DNA from: Photobacterium sp. DA100
GTDB lineage: Bacteria; Pseudomonadota; Gammaproteobacteria; Enterobacterales; Vibrionaceae
Direction of reading: 5' to 3'
Assembly: GCF_029223585.1 (NCBI RefSeq)
Contig: NZ_CP119423.1
Span: forward strand, 2,480,001 to 2,544,000
DNA length: 64,000 nucleotides
In this document: piece after piece, positions 25,781 to 34,404 of the stretch
Layout: every line of letters begins with the position of its first letter
How positions within the stretch are numbered: position 1 is the stretch's first letter
The notes under the pieces: generated by a model
What the model saw: only the letters and a program-made list of their open reading frames with translations
Databases searched by the model: none
What the model was told of the DNA's origin: nothing
Made by a program: the position numbers and the translations under genes

Positions 25781-27379
25781 ATGAATATCTTTGCCAAGGC
25801 AGCCCAACTAGAACAAGACAACATTCCCTTCGCCCTTGCCAATATCATCGAAACCCGCGGTTCAGCCCCGCGCCACTCCGGCCAAATGATCGTCAAGGCA
25901 GATGGCAGCATCATCGGCACAGTAGGTGGCGGCATGATTGAACGGTATGTTATCGAACAAGCCTTGGAAGCCCTGTCAGAAAGAAAACCCCGCGTCGTCA
26001 AAGGCCGGATGACCCGCAACGGCCCCGATGCCATGGGCATGGACTGCGGCGGCGCTATGACGGTCTTTGTCGATGTCTATGGCCTTCGTCCTAGCCTCAT
26101 TCTGATTGGTGCCGGGCACGTCAACCGTGCAGTTGCCCAGGCCGCCCATGTACTCGGCTTCGATATTTCCGTCGCCGATGCCTATGCCGACAGCCTGGCC
26201 GAAGAGCATTTCCCGGCAGGGACCAAGCGCCTACTGGGCGATACCATGGAAGAGGCTATCGACCAGCTGGATATCAACAAAGACAGCTATGTAGTCATTG
26301 CCACCAACCACCAGGACCAAGACGCCATTTCCAAGGTAGTGGATTGCGAAACCCGCTACACCGGCCTAATGGCCAGCCGCCGCAAGGTGCAAACCCTGTT
26401 TACCCACCTGCGCCAGAGCGGAGTGGATGAAGCGCGGATCAAGAACATCCACTCACCCATTGGCTTCAACATCGGTGCTGAAACCCCGGAAGAAATCGCC
26501 ATCAGTATCATGGCGGAGATCCTCAAGGTGAAACATGAGTCCGCGGGCGGCCAGCTGAAGGACGATACCCGCCTAAATCAAAACAAACTGGTGCTGGTCC
26601 GCGGTGCAGGCGATATGGCCACCGGGGTTGCCGTCCGCTTGTTCAATGCCGGATTCAAAGTCGTGATGACAGATATCGCTAAGCCCACCATGATCCGCTG
26701 CAGCGTGTCGTTTGGCCAATGTCTGTTTGGCGAGCCAGTCCAGGTGGAAGGGATCACCGCCTGCAAAGCCAACAACAAAGACGAGGTGTTCGCCATCATC
26801 GACCGCAATCAGATCCCTGTGGTAGTCGATGAAGAGTGCAGCTATGCCGGCACTTTGAAGCCGACCTTCCTCGTTGATGCCATTCTGGCCAAGCACAATG
26901 TCGGTACCCAAAAGGACATGGCCCCCATTACCATCGCCCTGGGCCCTGGCTTTACTGCGGGCAAAGACTGCGATGCGGTGATTGAAACCAACCGCGGCCA
27001 CCACCTAGGTCGAGTGATTTACCAAGGGGCGACCCAGCCTAATACTGGCGTACCCGGCAATATTGCAGGCTACACCCACCAGCGGGTACTACGTGCCCCA
27101 TGCGCCGGTGTCATGCACAGCCATGTCAAGCTCGGCGATCTCGTCCAAGAGGGCGATGTGATTGCCCATATCGGCGACAGCCCGGTGGTCGCGCCACTGG
27201 GCGGCATGGTACGAGGATTACTCAACAACGGCCTTAGCGTCCGCGAAGGCTTCAAGATCGGCGATATTGATCCCCGTGGCGAAGAGGCCGATTACACCAC
27301 GGTATCCGACAAGGCACGGGCTATTGGCGGCAGCGTTCTGGAAGCCATGCTACACCTGGAGCAACAAACAATGAGTTAA
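25781..27379 (+). CDS. yqeB: YqeB, XdhC-family/selenium hydroxylase maturation protein
   Basis: 532 residues with two parts. Residues 1-250 are XdhC/CoxI-like, with ETRGSAPRHSGQMIV, GTVGGGMIE, DCGGAMTVFVD, a Rossmann-type LILIGAGHVNRAVAQ and SRRKVQ, the family that inserts or protects sulfurated Moco in hydroxylases. Residues 265-530 are the YqeB domain (VRGAGDMATGVAVRLFNAGF, GPGFTAGKDCDAVIETNRGH). YqeB is the best phylogenetic marker of selenium-dependent molybdenum hydroxylases and is thought to help place labile selenium on the Mo centre. A hairpin terminator follows. Confidence 0.93.
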   Translation: MNIFAKAAQLEQDNIPFALANIIETRGSAPRHSGQMIVKADGSIIGTVGGGMIERYVIEQALEALSERKPRVVKGRMTRNGPDAMGMDCGGAMTVFVDVYGLRPSLILIGAGHVNRAVAQAAHVLGFDISVADAYADSLAEEHFPAGTKRLLGDTMEEAIDQLDINKDSYVVIATNHQDQDAISKVVDCETRYTGLMASRRKVQTLFTHLRQSGVDEARIKNIHSPIGFNIGAETPEEIAISIMAEILKVKHESAGGQLKDDTRLNQNKLVLVRGAGDMATGVAVRLFNAGFKVVMTDIAKPTMIRCSVSFGQCLFGEPVQVEGITACKANNKDEVFAIIDRNQIPVVVDEECSYAGTLKPTFLVDAILAKHNVGTQKDMAPITIALGPGFTAGKDCDAVIETNRGHHLGRVIYQGATQPNTGVPGNIAGYTHQRVLRAPCAGVMHSHVKLGDLVQEGDVIAHIGDSPVVAPLGGMVRGLLNNGLSVREGFKIGDIDPRGEEADYTTVSDKARAIGGSVLEAMLHLEQQTMS

Positions 27380-27385
27380 CCATCT

Positions 27386-27420
27386 TGTCTGGCCTGACGG
27401 ATTCAGGCCAGACATTTTCC
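27386..27420 (+). terminator. intrinsic terminator after yqeB
   Basis: A perfect 12-bp stem TGTCTGGCCTGA/TCAGGCCAGACA with a 5-base loop (27386-27414), then TTTTCCC. The short T-tract may allow read-through into the MauE-like and rhodanese genes. Confidence 0.8.
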
Positions 27421-27490
27421 CAGCCCTGTTTTGGTTGTCGACCACAGCCCAAACAGGCAGTTGGATTTTACGACAGGAAGAGATCAAATT

Positions 27491-27937
27491 ATGAAAACTA
27501 GAGGCTATTTCCATCACTTTGTTACCTCCTTTGTACTGATGTGCGCGGCTGCGCTAACTGTCAAAGGGTTCTTCTTACCCGACCACACCGGGTTACTGCT
27601 GAGCGATACCGGCATCGTCCCAGCGATGTATGTCGAGCCCATCGCTTTCGCCATCCCGTTAGCGCTAGGGATTAGCGCACTCACGGCCTACTTGGGTATA
27701 ACCTCCCTACTTCCTGTTGTTGTCGGCTTCGGCATTCACATCGCCCTGTCCGGACTTGCCCTTTATCAAGGCTTACATTTCGACTGCGGTTGCTACCTGC
27801 CCGGCTCGGTGCAGTCGGAAGTCTACAGCACCCTTGAACCCCAGTTTCTCATCATGCTGCTGGTTCTGATCGTTTCAGCAGCACTCCACTACTTCAATAA
27901 CATGGCGACCCACCGCCCAGTGACACCTACCGTGTAA
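27491..27937 (+). CDS. MauE/DoxX-like redox-associated membrane protein
   Basis: 148 residues with four predicted membrane helices (about 8-24, 46-66, 69-90, 115-135). Between helices 3 and 4 sits FDCGCYLPGS, matching the DCGCF motif of MauE-type membrane proteins, which are thought to pass reducing equivalents or support disulfide chemistry at the membrane. The start at 27491 has an AGGAAGAG upstream. It is followed 36 bases later by an exported rhodanese, suggesting a two-gene membrane/periplasmic sulfur (or selenium) module beside yqeB. This functional link is inference. Confidence 0.7.
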   Translation: MKTRGYFHHFVTSFVLMCAAALTVKGFFLPDHTGLLLSDTGIVPAMYVEPIAFAIPLALGISALTAYLGITSLLPVVVGFGIHIALSGLALYQGLHFDCGCYLPGSVQSEVYSTLEPQFLIMLLVLIVSAALHYFNNMATHRPVTPTV

Positions 27938-27973
27938 CCGGACCAACGTTGTCTAATTTAAAAGGATACGATC

Positions 27974-28552
27974 ATGATACAGAACAAGACTTCATTGCAC
28001 GCATTTCCATTGCGGCGTTGCGGACGCAGCGTTTGGCTGAACCTGTTCATTCTCGCCAGTGCATTGCTAGTCCTGCCGTTTAGCGCCAATGCCGCTCTGT
28101 TTGGCGGCAAGTTCAAAGCTGAAGTGGAAACCGAGCAGGTGGCCATCAAGCTCCATAACGACACCCTGGCCGGCGGCTACCAGCTCATCGATACCAACGG
28201 GCTCAAGGCACTCATCGAACAGGACAGCGATGTGATAATTGTCGATGCTATGCCGTTCAAAGACAGCTACAAGAAAGAGCACATTCCCACCGCCCAGCAG
28301 TTCGAGTTCCCTATTCCGGATATGCCAGAATGGGACTCGGCATTAACCGATCAGCAATCAATCGAGGATTTCACCCAGCTTCTCGGTGAAGACAAGGATA
28401 AAACCTTGGTTTTCTACTGCGGTTTTGTGAAGTGCGGCCGTAGCCATAATGCGGCTGCTTGGGCGGTAAAACTCGGCTACACCAATGTCTATCGTTATCC
28501 TGGCGGTATCTTTGCGTGGAAAGGGGCGGGCTTCAAAACCTCTTCGCTATAG
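27974..28552 (+). CDS. exported rhodanese-like sulfurtransferase
   Basis: 192 residues. A signal peptide is visible (basic 14-20, hydrophobic 22-38, ANA cleavage near 40). The rhodanese domain includes DVIIVDAMPF, the HIPTAQQFEF segment and the active-site loop CGFVKCGRS near residue 147. The loop carries two cysteines (C-x4-C) and an Arg, unlike single-Cys rhodaneses, so a persulfide or disulfide state is possible. It would act in the periplasm. The neighbours are the MauE-like protein and yqeB; a role in sulfur or selenium handling is plausible but unproven. Confidence 0.85.
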   Translation: MIQNKTSLHAFPLRRCGRSVWLNLFILASALLVLPFSANAALFGGKFKAEVETEQVAIKLHNDTLAGGYQLIDTNGLKALIEQDSDVIIVDAMPFKDSYKKEHIPTAQQFEFPIPDMPEWDSALTDQQSIEDFTQLLGEDKDKTLVFYCGFVKCGRSHNAAAWAVKLGYTNVYRYPGGIFAWKGAGFKTSSL

Positions 28553-28582
28553 CTGCTCCCTCAAAAGAGCCACATTAACTAA

Positions 28583-28618
28583 AAAGGCTGGAGCTTCGCG
28601 AAGTTCCAGCCTTTGCTT
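28583..28618. terminator. bidirectional intrinsic terminator
   Basis: AAAGGCTGGA-G-CTT/CGCG/AAG-T-TCCAGCCTTT (28583-28613), with T-rich tracts on both sides. It separates the convergent rhodanese and amidohydrolase genes and can serve both. Confidence 0.88.
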
Positions 28619-28640
28619 TTTCATTTGTTCAGAAAACCGA

Positions 28641-29996
28641 CTAATTCGCTTTCACTGCCAACCGCTTGGCAGCCGCCCGATGGCGTGCCATCAGATCATC
28701 AAGATCAATACCTTCTACCCGGCCATCCAGCACCCGCCACTTACCGGCAACCATCACCTTATCGGCCTGCTGGGCACCACAAAGCAACAAGGCGGCTAAC
28801 GGATCATGGCTGCCAGAGAAGCGGATATCATCAAGCTTGAACATGGCGATATCGGCCTGCATTCCCGCTTCAATCTTACCGATGTCATTGCGCCCCATCG
28901 CCGCGGCCGAACCCGCCGTCGCCCAGCGCAGGGCATCGAAATGGGTCACCTCAGCAGAGCCATAACGCAGCCGCTGCAGGTACATCGCCATGCGTACCTC
29001 GGCAATCATGTTCGACCCATCATTGGAGGCCGAGCCATCGACCCCGAGCCCGACCTTGGCCCCTGCCGCTTCCAGCTCCTTATTACGGCAAATGCCCGAG
29101 GCCAGCATCATATTCGATGTCGGGCAGTGGCAGATCCCGACCTGGGTCAGCCCTAAACGGCGCACTTCCTCGTCGTTGAAGTGAATGCCATGGGCCAGCC
29201 AAGTCCGCTCATGGAGCCAGCCGACCTCTTCGAGATAATCCACCGGCCGGTAGCCGAAACTGTCAAGGCAGAACTGCTCCTCATCCTTGGTTTCGCATAA
29301 ATGGGTATGCAGCATCACCCCATGCTGGCGGGCGATGTAGGCTGTTTCCTTCATCAGCTCGGTGGTGACCGAAAATGGCGAGCAAGGTGCCAGCGCGATC
29401 TGCACCATGGCACCGTCATCCGCCTGGTGATATTCACGGATCAGGCGCAGGCTATCTTCGATAATGGCCTGTTCCGACTGTATCGTGTGCTGTGGCGGCA
29501 GTCCCCCTTGCTCTTCCCCAAGACTCATCGAGCCACGGGTCAATATTGCTCGAATGCCGAGCTGCCGGGCCGCATCGACCTGAATATCGATAGCGTTTTC
29601 CAACCCGTGAGGCAATAGGTAGTGATGGTCCGAGGCGGTCGTACAACCCGACATCATCATCTCGACCAGGGCAAGCTCGGTCGCAACCCGCATCATTCCC
29701 TCGTCCAGTCCGGCCCAAACCGGGTATAGGCTTTTAAGCCAGTGGAAAAGCTCTTTATTGAGTGCTCCGGGGTAGGCCCGGGTCAGGGTCTGGTAGAAGT
29801 GATGGTGGGCATTGATCAGCCCCGGGGTGACGACATGCTGACTGGCATCAACGGTGACGTCTATGGGTACTGAGGGCCGCTCGCCGCGGTCAAGGGTTTC
29901 GAGAATACGGTTATCTTGTATAACGATGCCGCCCGGAGCATCATTCATGGAGGCAGTGAAGATAGCCAGAGGATCTTTAATCCACGTTGTTTCCAT
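28641..29996 (-). CDS. 8-oxoguanine deaminase-type amidohydrolase
   Basis: 451 residues of the cytosine-deaminase-like amidohydrolases. The motif LINAHHHFYQTLTRA (HxH with extra His), TASDHHYLLPHG, APCSPFSVT, LHTHLCETKDEE, LAHGIHFND, CPTSNMMLASG and GVDGSASNDGSNM match the branch that includes characterised 8-oxoguanine deaminases, which release urate. If that holds it links oxidised-purine salvage to the urate pathway encoded around it; atrazine-type or other purine substrates cannot be excluded. AAGGA lies about 9 bases before the ATG at 29996. A sigma-54-like promoter is upstream. Confidence 0.85.
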   Translation of the reverse strand: METTWIKDPLAIFTASMNDAPGGIVIQDNRILETLDRGERPSVPIDVTVDASQHVVTPGLINAHHHFYQTLTRAYPGALNKELFHWLKSLYPVWAGLDEGMMRVATELALVEMMMSGCTTASDHHYLLPHGLENAIDIQVDAARQLGIRAILTRGSMSLGEEQGGLPPQHTIQSEQAIIEDSLRLIREYHQADDGAMVQIALAPCSPFSVTTELMKETAYIARQHGVMLHTHLCETKDEEQFCLDSFGYRPVDYLEEVGWLHERTWLAHGIHFNDEEVRRLGLTQVGICHCPTSNMMLASGICRNKELEAAGAKVGLGVDGSASNDGSNMIAEVRMAMYLQRLRYGSAEVTHFDALRWATAGSAAAMGRNDIGKIEAGMQADIAMFKLDDIRFSGSHDPLAALLLCGAQQADKVMVAGKWRVLDGRVEGIDLDDLMARHRAAAKRLAVKAN

Positions 29997-30078
29997 CCAT
30001 AATTATCCTTAGCCTTCGCAACCATTTCAGGGGAGAAGGACTTTGTTAGGGTTGTTATTGAACACAAAAATCTTATTT

Positions 30079-30138
30079 ATACCCAAGTTACCTCAAGGTG
30101 CAGGATGCTGAGCCTGCATCTTGAAGTAGCTTGGGTAT
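30079..30138. repeat. 60-bp palindromic intergenic repeat-like element
   Basis: Two 26-base arms (30079-30104 and 30113-30138) are complementary at 23 positions, with three G-T compatible differences, around an 8-base centre. The arm reads ATACCCAAGCTACTTCAAGA-type sequence. A shortened copy with the same arms is at 59369-59404. It resembles the small dispersed palindromes of Vibrionaceae genomes. It lies between the amidohydrolase start and its putative promoter, so it would be in the leader RNA. Confidence 0.7.
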
Positions 30139-30155
30139 ATTACCGTTAGCAGTCT

Positions 30156-30171
30156 TGCAAAGACGTTACCA
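30156..30171 (-). promoter_or_regulatory. sigma-54-like promoter for the amidohydrolase
   Basis: The minus strand reads TGGTAACGTCTTTGCA: GG-N10-GC spacing and a perfect TTGCA. It is about 160 bases before the start at 29996 and 99 bp from the palindrome at 30262. Confidence 0.65.
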
Positions 30172-30261
30172 AGTCCACGAAAACTATTCTAACTGACTGA
30201 TAAACCAATATTCTCAAGCTATCACTTACGGCCGGGTGCACTCTCATTACCAAAGTGAGAC

Positions 30262-30274
30262 TATCAAAATGATA
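30262..30274. promoter_or_regulatory. shared TATCA-N3-TGATA palindrome between divergent genes
   Basis: TATCAAAATGATA, a perfect copy lying between the divergent sigma-54-like promoters at 30156 and 30435, so one site could serve both. The rest of 29997-30601 holds the palindromic repeat but no gene. Confidence 0.65.
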
Positions 30275-30434
30275 GCCTCTGCCAATAGATGAAAATAAGT
30301 CTTATTAATCAAGTCGATGAATTTTTCTATTCTTTGACAACCCTCTCAGCGAGCAACAATATGCTCACCCCCTCGACAAACTTTCCCCCTTGAGTTCACA
30401 CTTTTGCCTGACAAACTAGACATTCGCCAGATCA

Positions 30435-30450
30435 TGGCCTGATTCATGCC
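30435..30450 (+). promoter_or_regulatory. sigma-54-like promoter for the fused xdh gene
   Basis: TGGCCTGATTCATGCC: GG-N10-GC spacing, a good -24 TGGC and a moderate -12 ATGCC. It is about 150 bases before the start at 30602 and 168 bp from the palindrome. Confidence 0.55.
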
Positions 30451-30601
30451 TCTATGGCTGGGTCGAAGTCACTACGAAATGTCGCGAAGTCACATTCAAT
30501 TTCGCTTAATTTCCTAGTTTGTCATCCTCGATGCAGCAATTTATTTAGCACATTGTTTGTCATTGGTAGATCGTCGTCGCCAGTGTAAGAGGGAGTGTTT
30601 A

Positions 30602-33600
30602 ATGACGCGTTTCAATCACGTAGGCCACAGCCTACCCCGCGTAGACGGCCAAGCCAAAGTTACCGGCACGGCCATATATGGAGATGATATTTCAATGCCC
30701 GGCATGCTGTATGGTGTGTGTCGCTATACCGATATTCCAGCGGGCACTATTCTTGGCATAGACACATCTGAAGCTGACGCCATCGAAGGCGTAGTACGGA
30801 TAGCCACCTTCAAAGATATTCCCGGTGACCCTTCTACAGGTGTCATCATCCGTGATTACCACCCTATATGTAATGATCAGGTAAGATATAGCGGCGATGT
30901 TGTGGCCGTTGTTGCCGCCGAAAGCTACGAGGCCGCATGCCTAGCTGCCGATAAAATCAAAGTCGATTACCAGCCGCTTACCCCGATAGACAATGTCCAT
31001 GATGCCCTGGCCGACGGAGCACGCCTGATCCATCCGGAAACCGGCTCAAATGTGGTTAACCGCCACCATACCGAAAAAGGCGATGCCGAAACCGCCCTCG
31101 CCAATGCCGACATTGTCCTCGAGCAGACTTACCAGGTCGGCTTCCAGGAGCATGGCTATATCGAGCCGGAATCCATCACCGCCTACATCGACCCGACCTC
31201 CCGTGATCTTGTGATCACCGGTTCGATCCAGAACCCCCACCGGGTCAGGGGCTTCGTGGCCAGCTTTATGGCTATCGACCAAGCCAAGGTCAATATCCAG
31301 CGGGCGGTAATGGGCGGCTCATTCGGCGGCAAGGATGACGGTATTGATCATCTGGCGTGCCGTGCCGCGCTGCTCACTTCCATGACCGGACGCCCGGTCA
31401 AATTCTCCTACACCCGTGAGCAGTCGATTATCGAAAGCACCAAGCGCCACCCTTACCATATGCATTACAAAGTCGGGGTCAACAAAGACGGTAAGATCCT
31501 GGGCATGAAGGTCGACATCCTGGCCGATGCCGGCGCCTACGCGGCCTGTACCCCGTTCGTGACCTGGCGCTCCGTGGTCCAGGCTGCCGGCCCTTACGAC
31601 ATCGAGAATGTCCGGGTCGATATCAAAGGGGTGTACACCAACAACAGTATGTCCGGCGCGATGCGCGGGTTCGGCTCGCCGCAAATCATCTTTGCCAATG
31701 AATCCCTGATGGATGAAATCGCCGAGGCCTGCCAGCTCGACCCGGTACAGGTCCGGGAGCGCAATGCCCTGCGCCAGGGCAGCCGCAGTATTACCAACCA
31801 GGTGTTTGATAACCATAATGTCTCGGCGATTGAAGTTCTCGACAAGGCGGTTCAACGCAGTGAGTTCCAAGCCAAGCGCGAGCACTATGCCGAGTTAAAT
31901 GCCAAGCCCGGCCATATTAAATACGGTATCGGCTTGGCACTGAGCTACCGCGGCTGCTCGATGGGGGCCGAAGGGGTCGATACCTCAAGTGCCTTGGTGA
32001 CCGTCAACAGTGATGGCAGTGTCAATGTCTCGACCGGTGTCTGCGAAAACGGCCAGGGGCTGCAAACCACCATGGCAACCATTGCCGCCGAAGTACTCGG
32101 CTTACCGGTGACTAAAGTGACCTTCGTCGAACCACCGACATCGCTGATTGCCGACGGCGGCCCAACCGTTGCGTCACGAGCTACCGTTACCGGTGGCAAC
32201 GCAGTGAAAGACGGTGCCGAGCAAATCAAGCAGCGCATTTTCGAGGTGATCAAAGATCAGCTTTGTGCCACCAGCCTCGATGATACGCTGTGGGCCCATG
32301 GTGAAATCTGTAACCGCTACGCACCGGATAAGTCCATTAGCTTTTCGGAAGCCGCCAATGCCACCAAATGGGCCGGCGTTAACCTTGCTGCCTATGGGTG
32401 GTTCGACCAACCGGCCATTCACTGGGATGAAGAGAAAGGCACCGGCTCCCCCTATTTCACCTGGGTGTATGGCTGTCAAATCGTCGACCTGAAAGTCGAT
32501 AGCAGTACCGGTAAAATCGACCTGCTTGATATTACCGCGGTGCACGATGTCGGCCAGGTCATCAACCAAATTGGTTATGAAGGACAAGTCGCTGGCGGTA
32601 TCGCACAAGGTGTTGGTCTTGGCATGCTGGAAGACTACAACATCGAGCACGGTCAGGTGAAATCCGAAAACCTCGACAGCTACTTGCTGCCAACCATCAA
32701 GGATATTCCTTCGTTGTCTATTCACGCGGTCGAAAATGTCGACAATGGTGGGCCTTTTGGCGCCAAGAGTATCGGCGAACCGGCTGCAGAACTCGCGGCC
32801 GCAGCAATTACCAACGCCGTGGCCTTCGCAACAGGCACTCGCCACCGCCAACTGCCGCTCACTCTCGAACAAGTCGTACTGGGCTATAACCTTAAAAAGC
32901 CAGCCCGACAGAGTGAGTTACTTCATGCTTCCAGCGAGAAGAAACAAACCCATCGACTCAATGGCTTCTCGGTGAAAACCCCTGAGTCACTCACAGCTGC
33001 GCTCGAGCTGCTTGCTGACGGCAATGCCATGCCTCTGGCAGGCGGTACCGATGTGATAGTTCAGGGCCGGTTGCAGAATGAACCCAGGGCCTTGGTCAAT
33101 ATTGCCCGCCTGCCTGAGCTGCGTGAAATCAAGCGCAGCCAGGATGGATGGCATATCGGCTCAGGAGTCTGTTTCAACCACCTCACCGAACACCCCGATA
33201 TCAAGCAACTCTATCCCTTGCTTGCCGAGGCCTGTCATACCATTGGCTCACACCAGATCCGCAACCGGGCGACAATCGGCGGCAATATCGTCAACGCCGC
33301 ACCATGCGCAGACTCCGTTCCGCCATTGGTGATCTATGACGCCAAGGTGGTGTTACAGAGCAAAACGAGTTCGAGAGAGCTGCCAATCAGCGAGTTCATT
33401 ACCGGCGGCTACCGGACCGAGCTACAACCAGGAGAGTTGCTGACCAAGGTGATCCTGCCGCTACCGGCTTCGAACTCTCGGTGTATCCATCAATACCGTC
33501 AACTCGGCAGGCGCAATGCGCTCAACATCACCCGCTTGAGCCTCAGTTGCCTGATGGAGCGAAATGACAGCGGTGTTATCACATCCTGCCGCTTGGTGGA

Positions 33601-33844
33601 CGGCGCCCTGTTTAGCAAACCGCAAAGGCTTTCACCGGTTGAGCAGCGGCTGCTCGGCCAGCCCCTTAACAGCGAGAGCATCGAACGCGCTTGCCAAGTG
33701 CTCGAACAAATGATCGACCAAGCTATCGGAGGCCGATGGTCAGCGGCCTACAAGCAGCCGGTCTACCTCAATATGTTCCGTGACCTCATGAACGATATTC
33801 GATATCAGCAACCCCATCAGCCACTACAAGGAGAAGTGCAATGA
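30602..33844 (+). CDS. xanthine dehydrogenase-type Mo subunit fused to FAD subunit
   Basis: 1080 residues. Residues 1-765 are the Mo-binding subunit: LPRVDGQAKVTGTAIYGDDI, GGSFGGKDDG, GAMRGFGSPQ, GVCENGQGLQTT, GPTVASRA and catalytic Glu726 in AKSIGEP. A polar linker (about 766-785) leads to a full FAD-binding subunit (about 786-1075; MPLAGGTDVIV near 810 and RNRATIGGNIVNAAPCADS). Fused enzymes usually run FeS-FAD-Mo, so Mo-FAD with a separate FeS gene is unusual. The start at 30602 has GAGGGAG upstream; an earlier in-frame start lacks support. The stop overlaps the FeS gene (ATGA). The substrate is probably xanthine, hypoxanthine or a related purine. Confidence 0.9.
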   Translation: MTRFNHVGHSLPRVDGQAKVTGTAIYGDDISMPGMLYGVCRYTDIPAGTILGIDTSEADAIEGVVRIATFKDIPGDPSTGVIIRDYHPICNDQVRYSGDVVAVVAAESYEAACLAADKIKVDYQPLTPIDNVHDALADGARLIHPETGSNVVNRHHTEKGDAETALANADIVLEQTYQVGFQEHGYIEPESITAYIDPTSRDLVITGSIQNPHRVRGFVASFMAIDQAKVNIQRAVMGGSFGGKDDGIDHLACRAALLTSMTGRPVKFSYTREQSIIESTKRHPYHMHYKVGVNKDGKILGMKVDILADAGAYAACTPFVTWRSVVQAAGPYDIENVRVDIKGVYTNNSMSGAMRGFGSPQIIFANESLMDEIAEACQLDPVQVRERNALRQGSRSITNQVFDNHNVSAIEVLDKAVQRSEFQAKREHYAELNAKPGHIKYGIGLALSYRGCSMGAEGVDTSSALVTVNSDGSVNVSTGVCENGQGLQTTMATIAAEVLGLPVTKVTFVEPPTSLIADGGPTVASRATVTGGNAVKDGAEQIKQRIFEVIKDQLCATSLDDTLWAHGEICNRYAPDKSISFSEAANATKWAGVNLAAYGWFDQPAIHWDEEKGTGSPYFTWVYGCQIVDLKVDSSTGKIDLLDITAVHDVGQVINQIGYEGQVAGGIAQGVGLGMLEDYNIEHGQVKSENLDSYLLPTIKDIPSLSIHAVENVDNGGPFGAKSIGEPAAELAAAAITNAVAFATGTRHRQLPLTLEQVVLGYNLKKPARQSELLHASSEKKQTHRLNGFSVKTPESLTAALELLADGNAMPLAGGTDVIVQGRLQNEPRALVNIARLPELREIKRSQDGWHIGSGVCFNHLTEHPDIKQLYPLLAEACHTIGSHQIRNRATIGGNIVNAAPCADSVPPLVIYDAKVVLQSKTSSRELPISEFITGGYRTELQPGELLTKVILPLPASNSRCIHQYRQLGRRNALNITRLSLSCLMERNDSGVITSCRLVDGALFSKPQRLSPVEQRLLGQPLNSESIERACQVLEQMIDQAIGGRWSAAYKQPVYLNMFRDLMNDIRYQQPHQPLQGEVQ

Positions 33845-34329
33845 GTCTGCTTGCTGAAAACCTGATCCCATTGTCACTCTCGGTTAACGGTCGCCCTTAC
33901 CGGTTGTCTGTGACAGGCAACACCCGTTTGCTCGACTTGCTGCGGCAAGATCTCGGGCTGACCGGTACCAAGGAAGGATGTGCCGTTGGTGAATGTGGCG
34001 CCTGCACCGTCGTGATGGATAGCGAGGCTGTGTGCTCGTGCATGATCTTGGCCGCCCAATGCCAAGACAGCCAAATCGTGACCATCGAAGGGCTAAAGGA
34101 CGATCCGCTAGCCCAGCAACTGCAGCAATCCTTTATCAAGCGTGGTGGGGTGCAATGTGGATTTTGCACACCCGGCGTCCTGATGAGTACCTGGGCTTTG
34201 CTGAAGAAGTATCAACGCCCAAGCCAACAGCAGGTCTTGGATGCCCTAGAGGGCAACCTATGCCGCTGTACGGGCTACCAACCCATCCTGAATGCCATCA
34301 ATGCTGTCATTGAAGACATCACCCCGTAA
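33841..34329 (+). CDS. xanthine dehydrogenase-type [2Fe-2S] subunit
   Basis: 162 residues with GCAVGECGACTVVMD and a following C-S-C for the first cluster, and VQCGFCTPGVLM plus GNLCRCTGY for the second. It bridges electrons between the Mo and FAD domains of the fused protein encoded just upstream, with a 4-base ATGA overlap implying coupled translation. It is paralogous to the FeS subunit at 16594-17064. Confidence 0.93.
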   Translation: MSLLAENLIPLSLSVNGRPYRLSVTGNTRLLDLLRQDLGLTGTKEGCAVGECGACTVVMDSEAVCSCMILAAQCQDSQIVTIEGLKDDPLAQQLQQSFIKRGGVQCGFCTPGVLMSTWALLKKYQRPSQQQVLDALEGNLCRCTGYQPILNAINAVIEDITP

Positions 34330-34335
34330 GTCTTT

Positions 34336-34366
34336 CTCCCCTGCCTAATCCGCAGGGGAGCTTTTT
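34336..34366 (+). terminator. intrinsic terminator/attenuator between xdh and permease
   Basis: A perfect 9-bp stem CTCCCCTGC/GCAGGGGAG with a 7-base loop, then CTTTTTAT. Only 75 bases separate the genes and no clear second promoter is visible, so it may act as partial attenuation of the permease. Confidence 0.85.
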
Positions 34367-34404
34367 ATCCAAGATTGCGTGTACTTGTAAATAAGGATTT
34401 AACA

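Noticed and set aside
32174..32872. Long antisense frame (232 codons) inside the fused xdh gene
   Set aside because: It lies fully opposite a well-supported coding region and has no recognisable family; it is a codon-bias shadow. The same applies to long frames opposite xdhD, the 737-residue Mo subunit and the giant oxidoreductase.
9779..34329. In-frame TGA selenocysteine codons in the hydroxylase genes
   Set aside because: All large genes read through without internal TGA; labile selenium in these enzymes is a cofactor, not selenocysteine.
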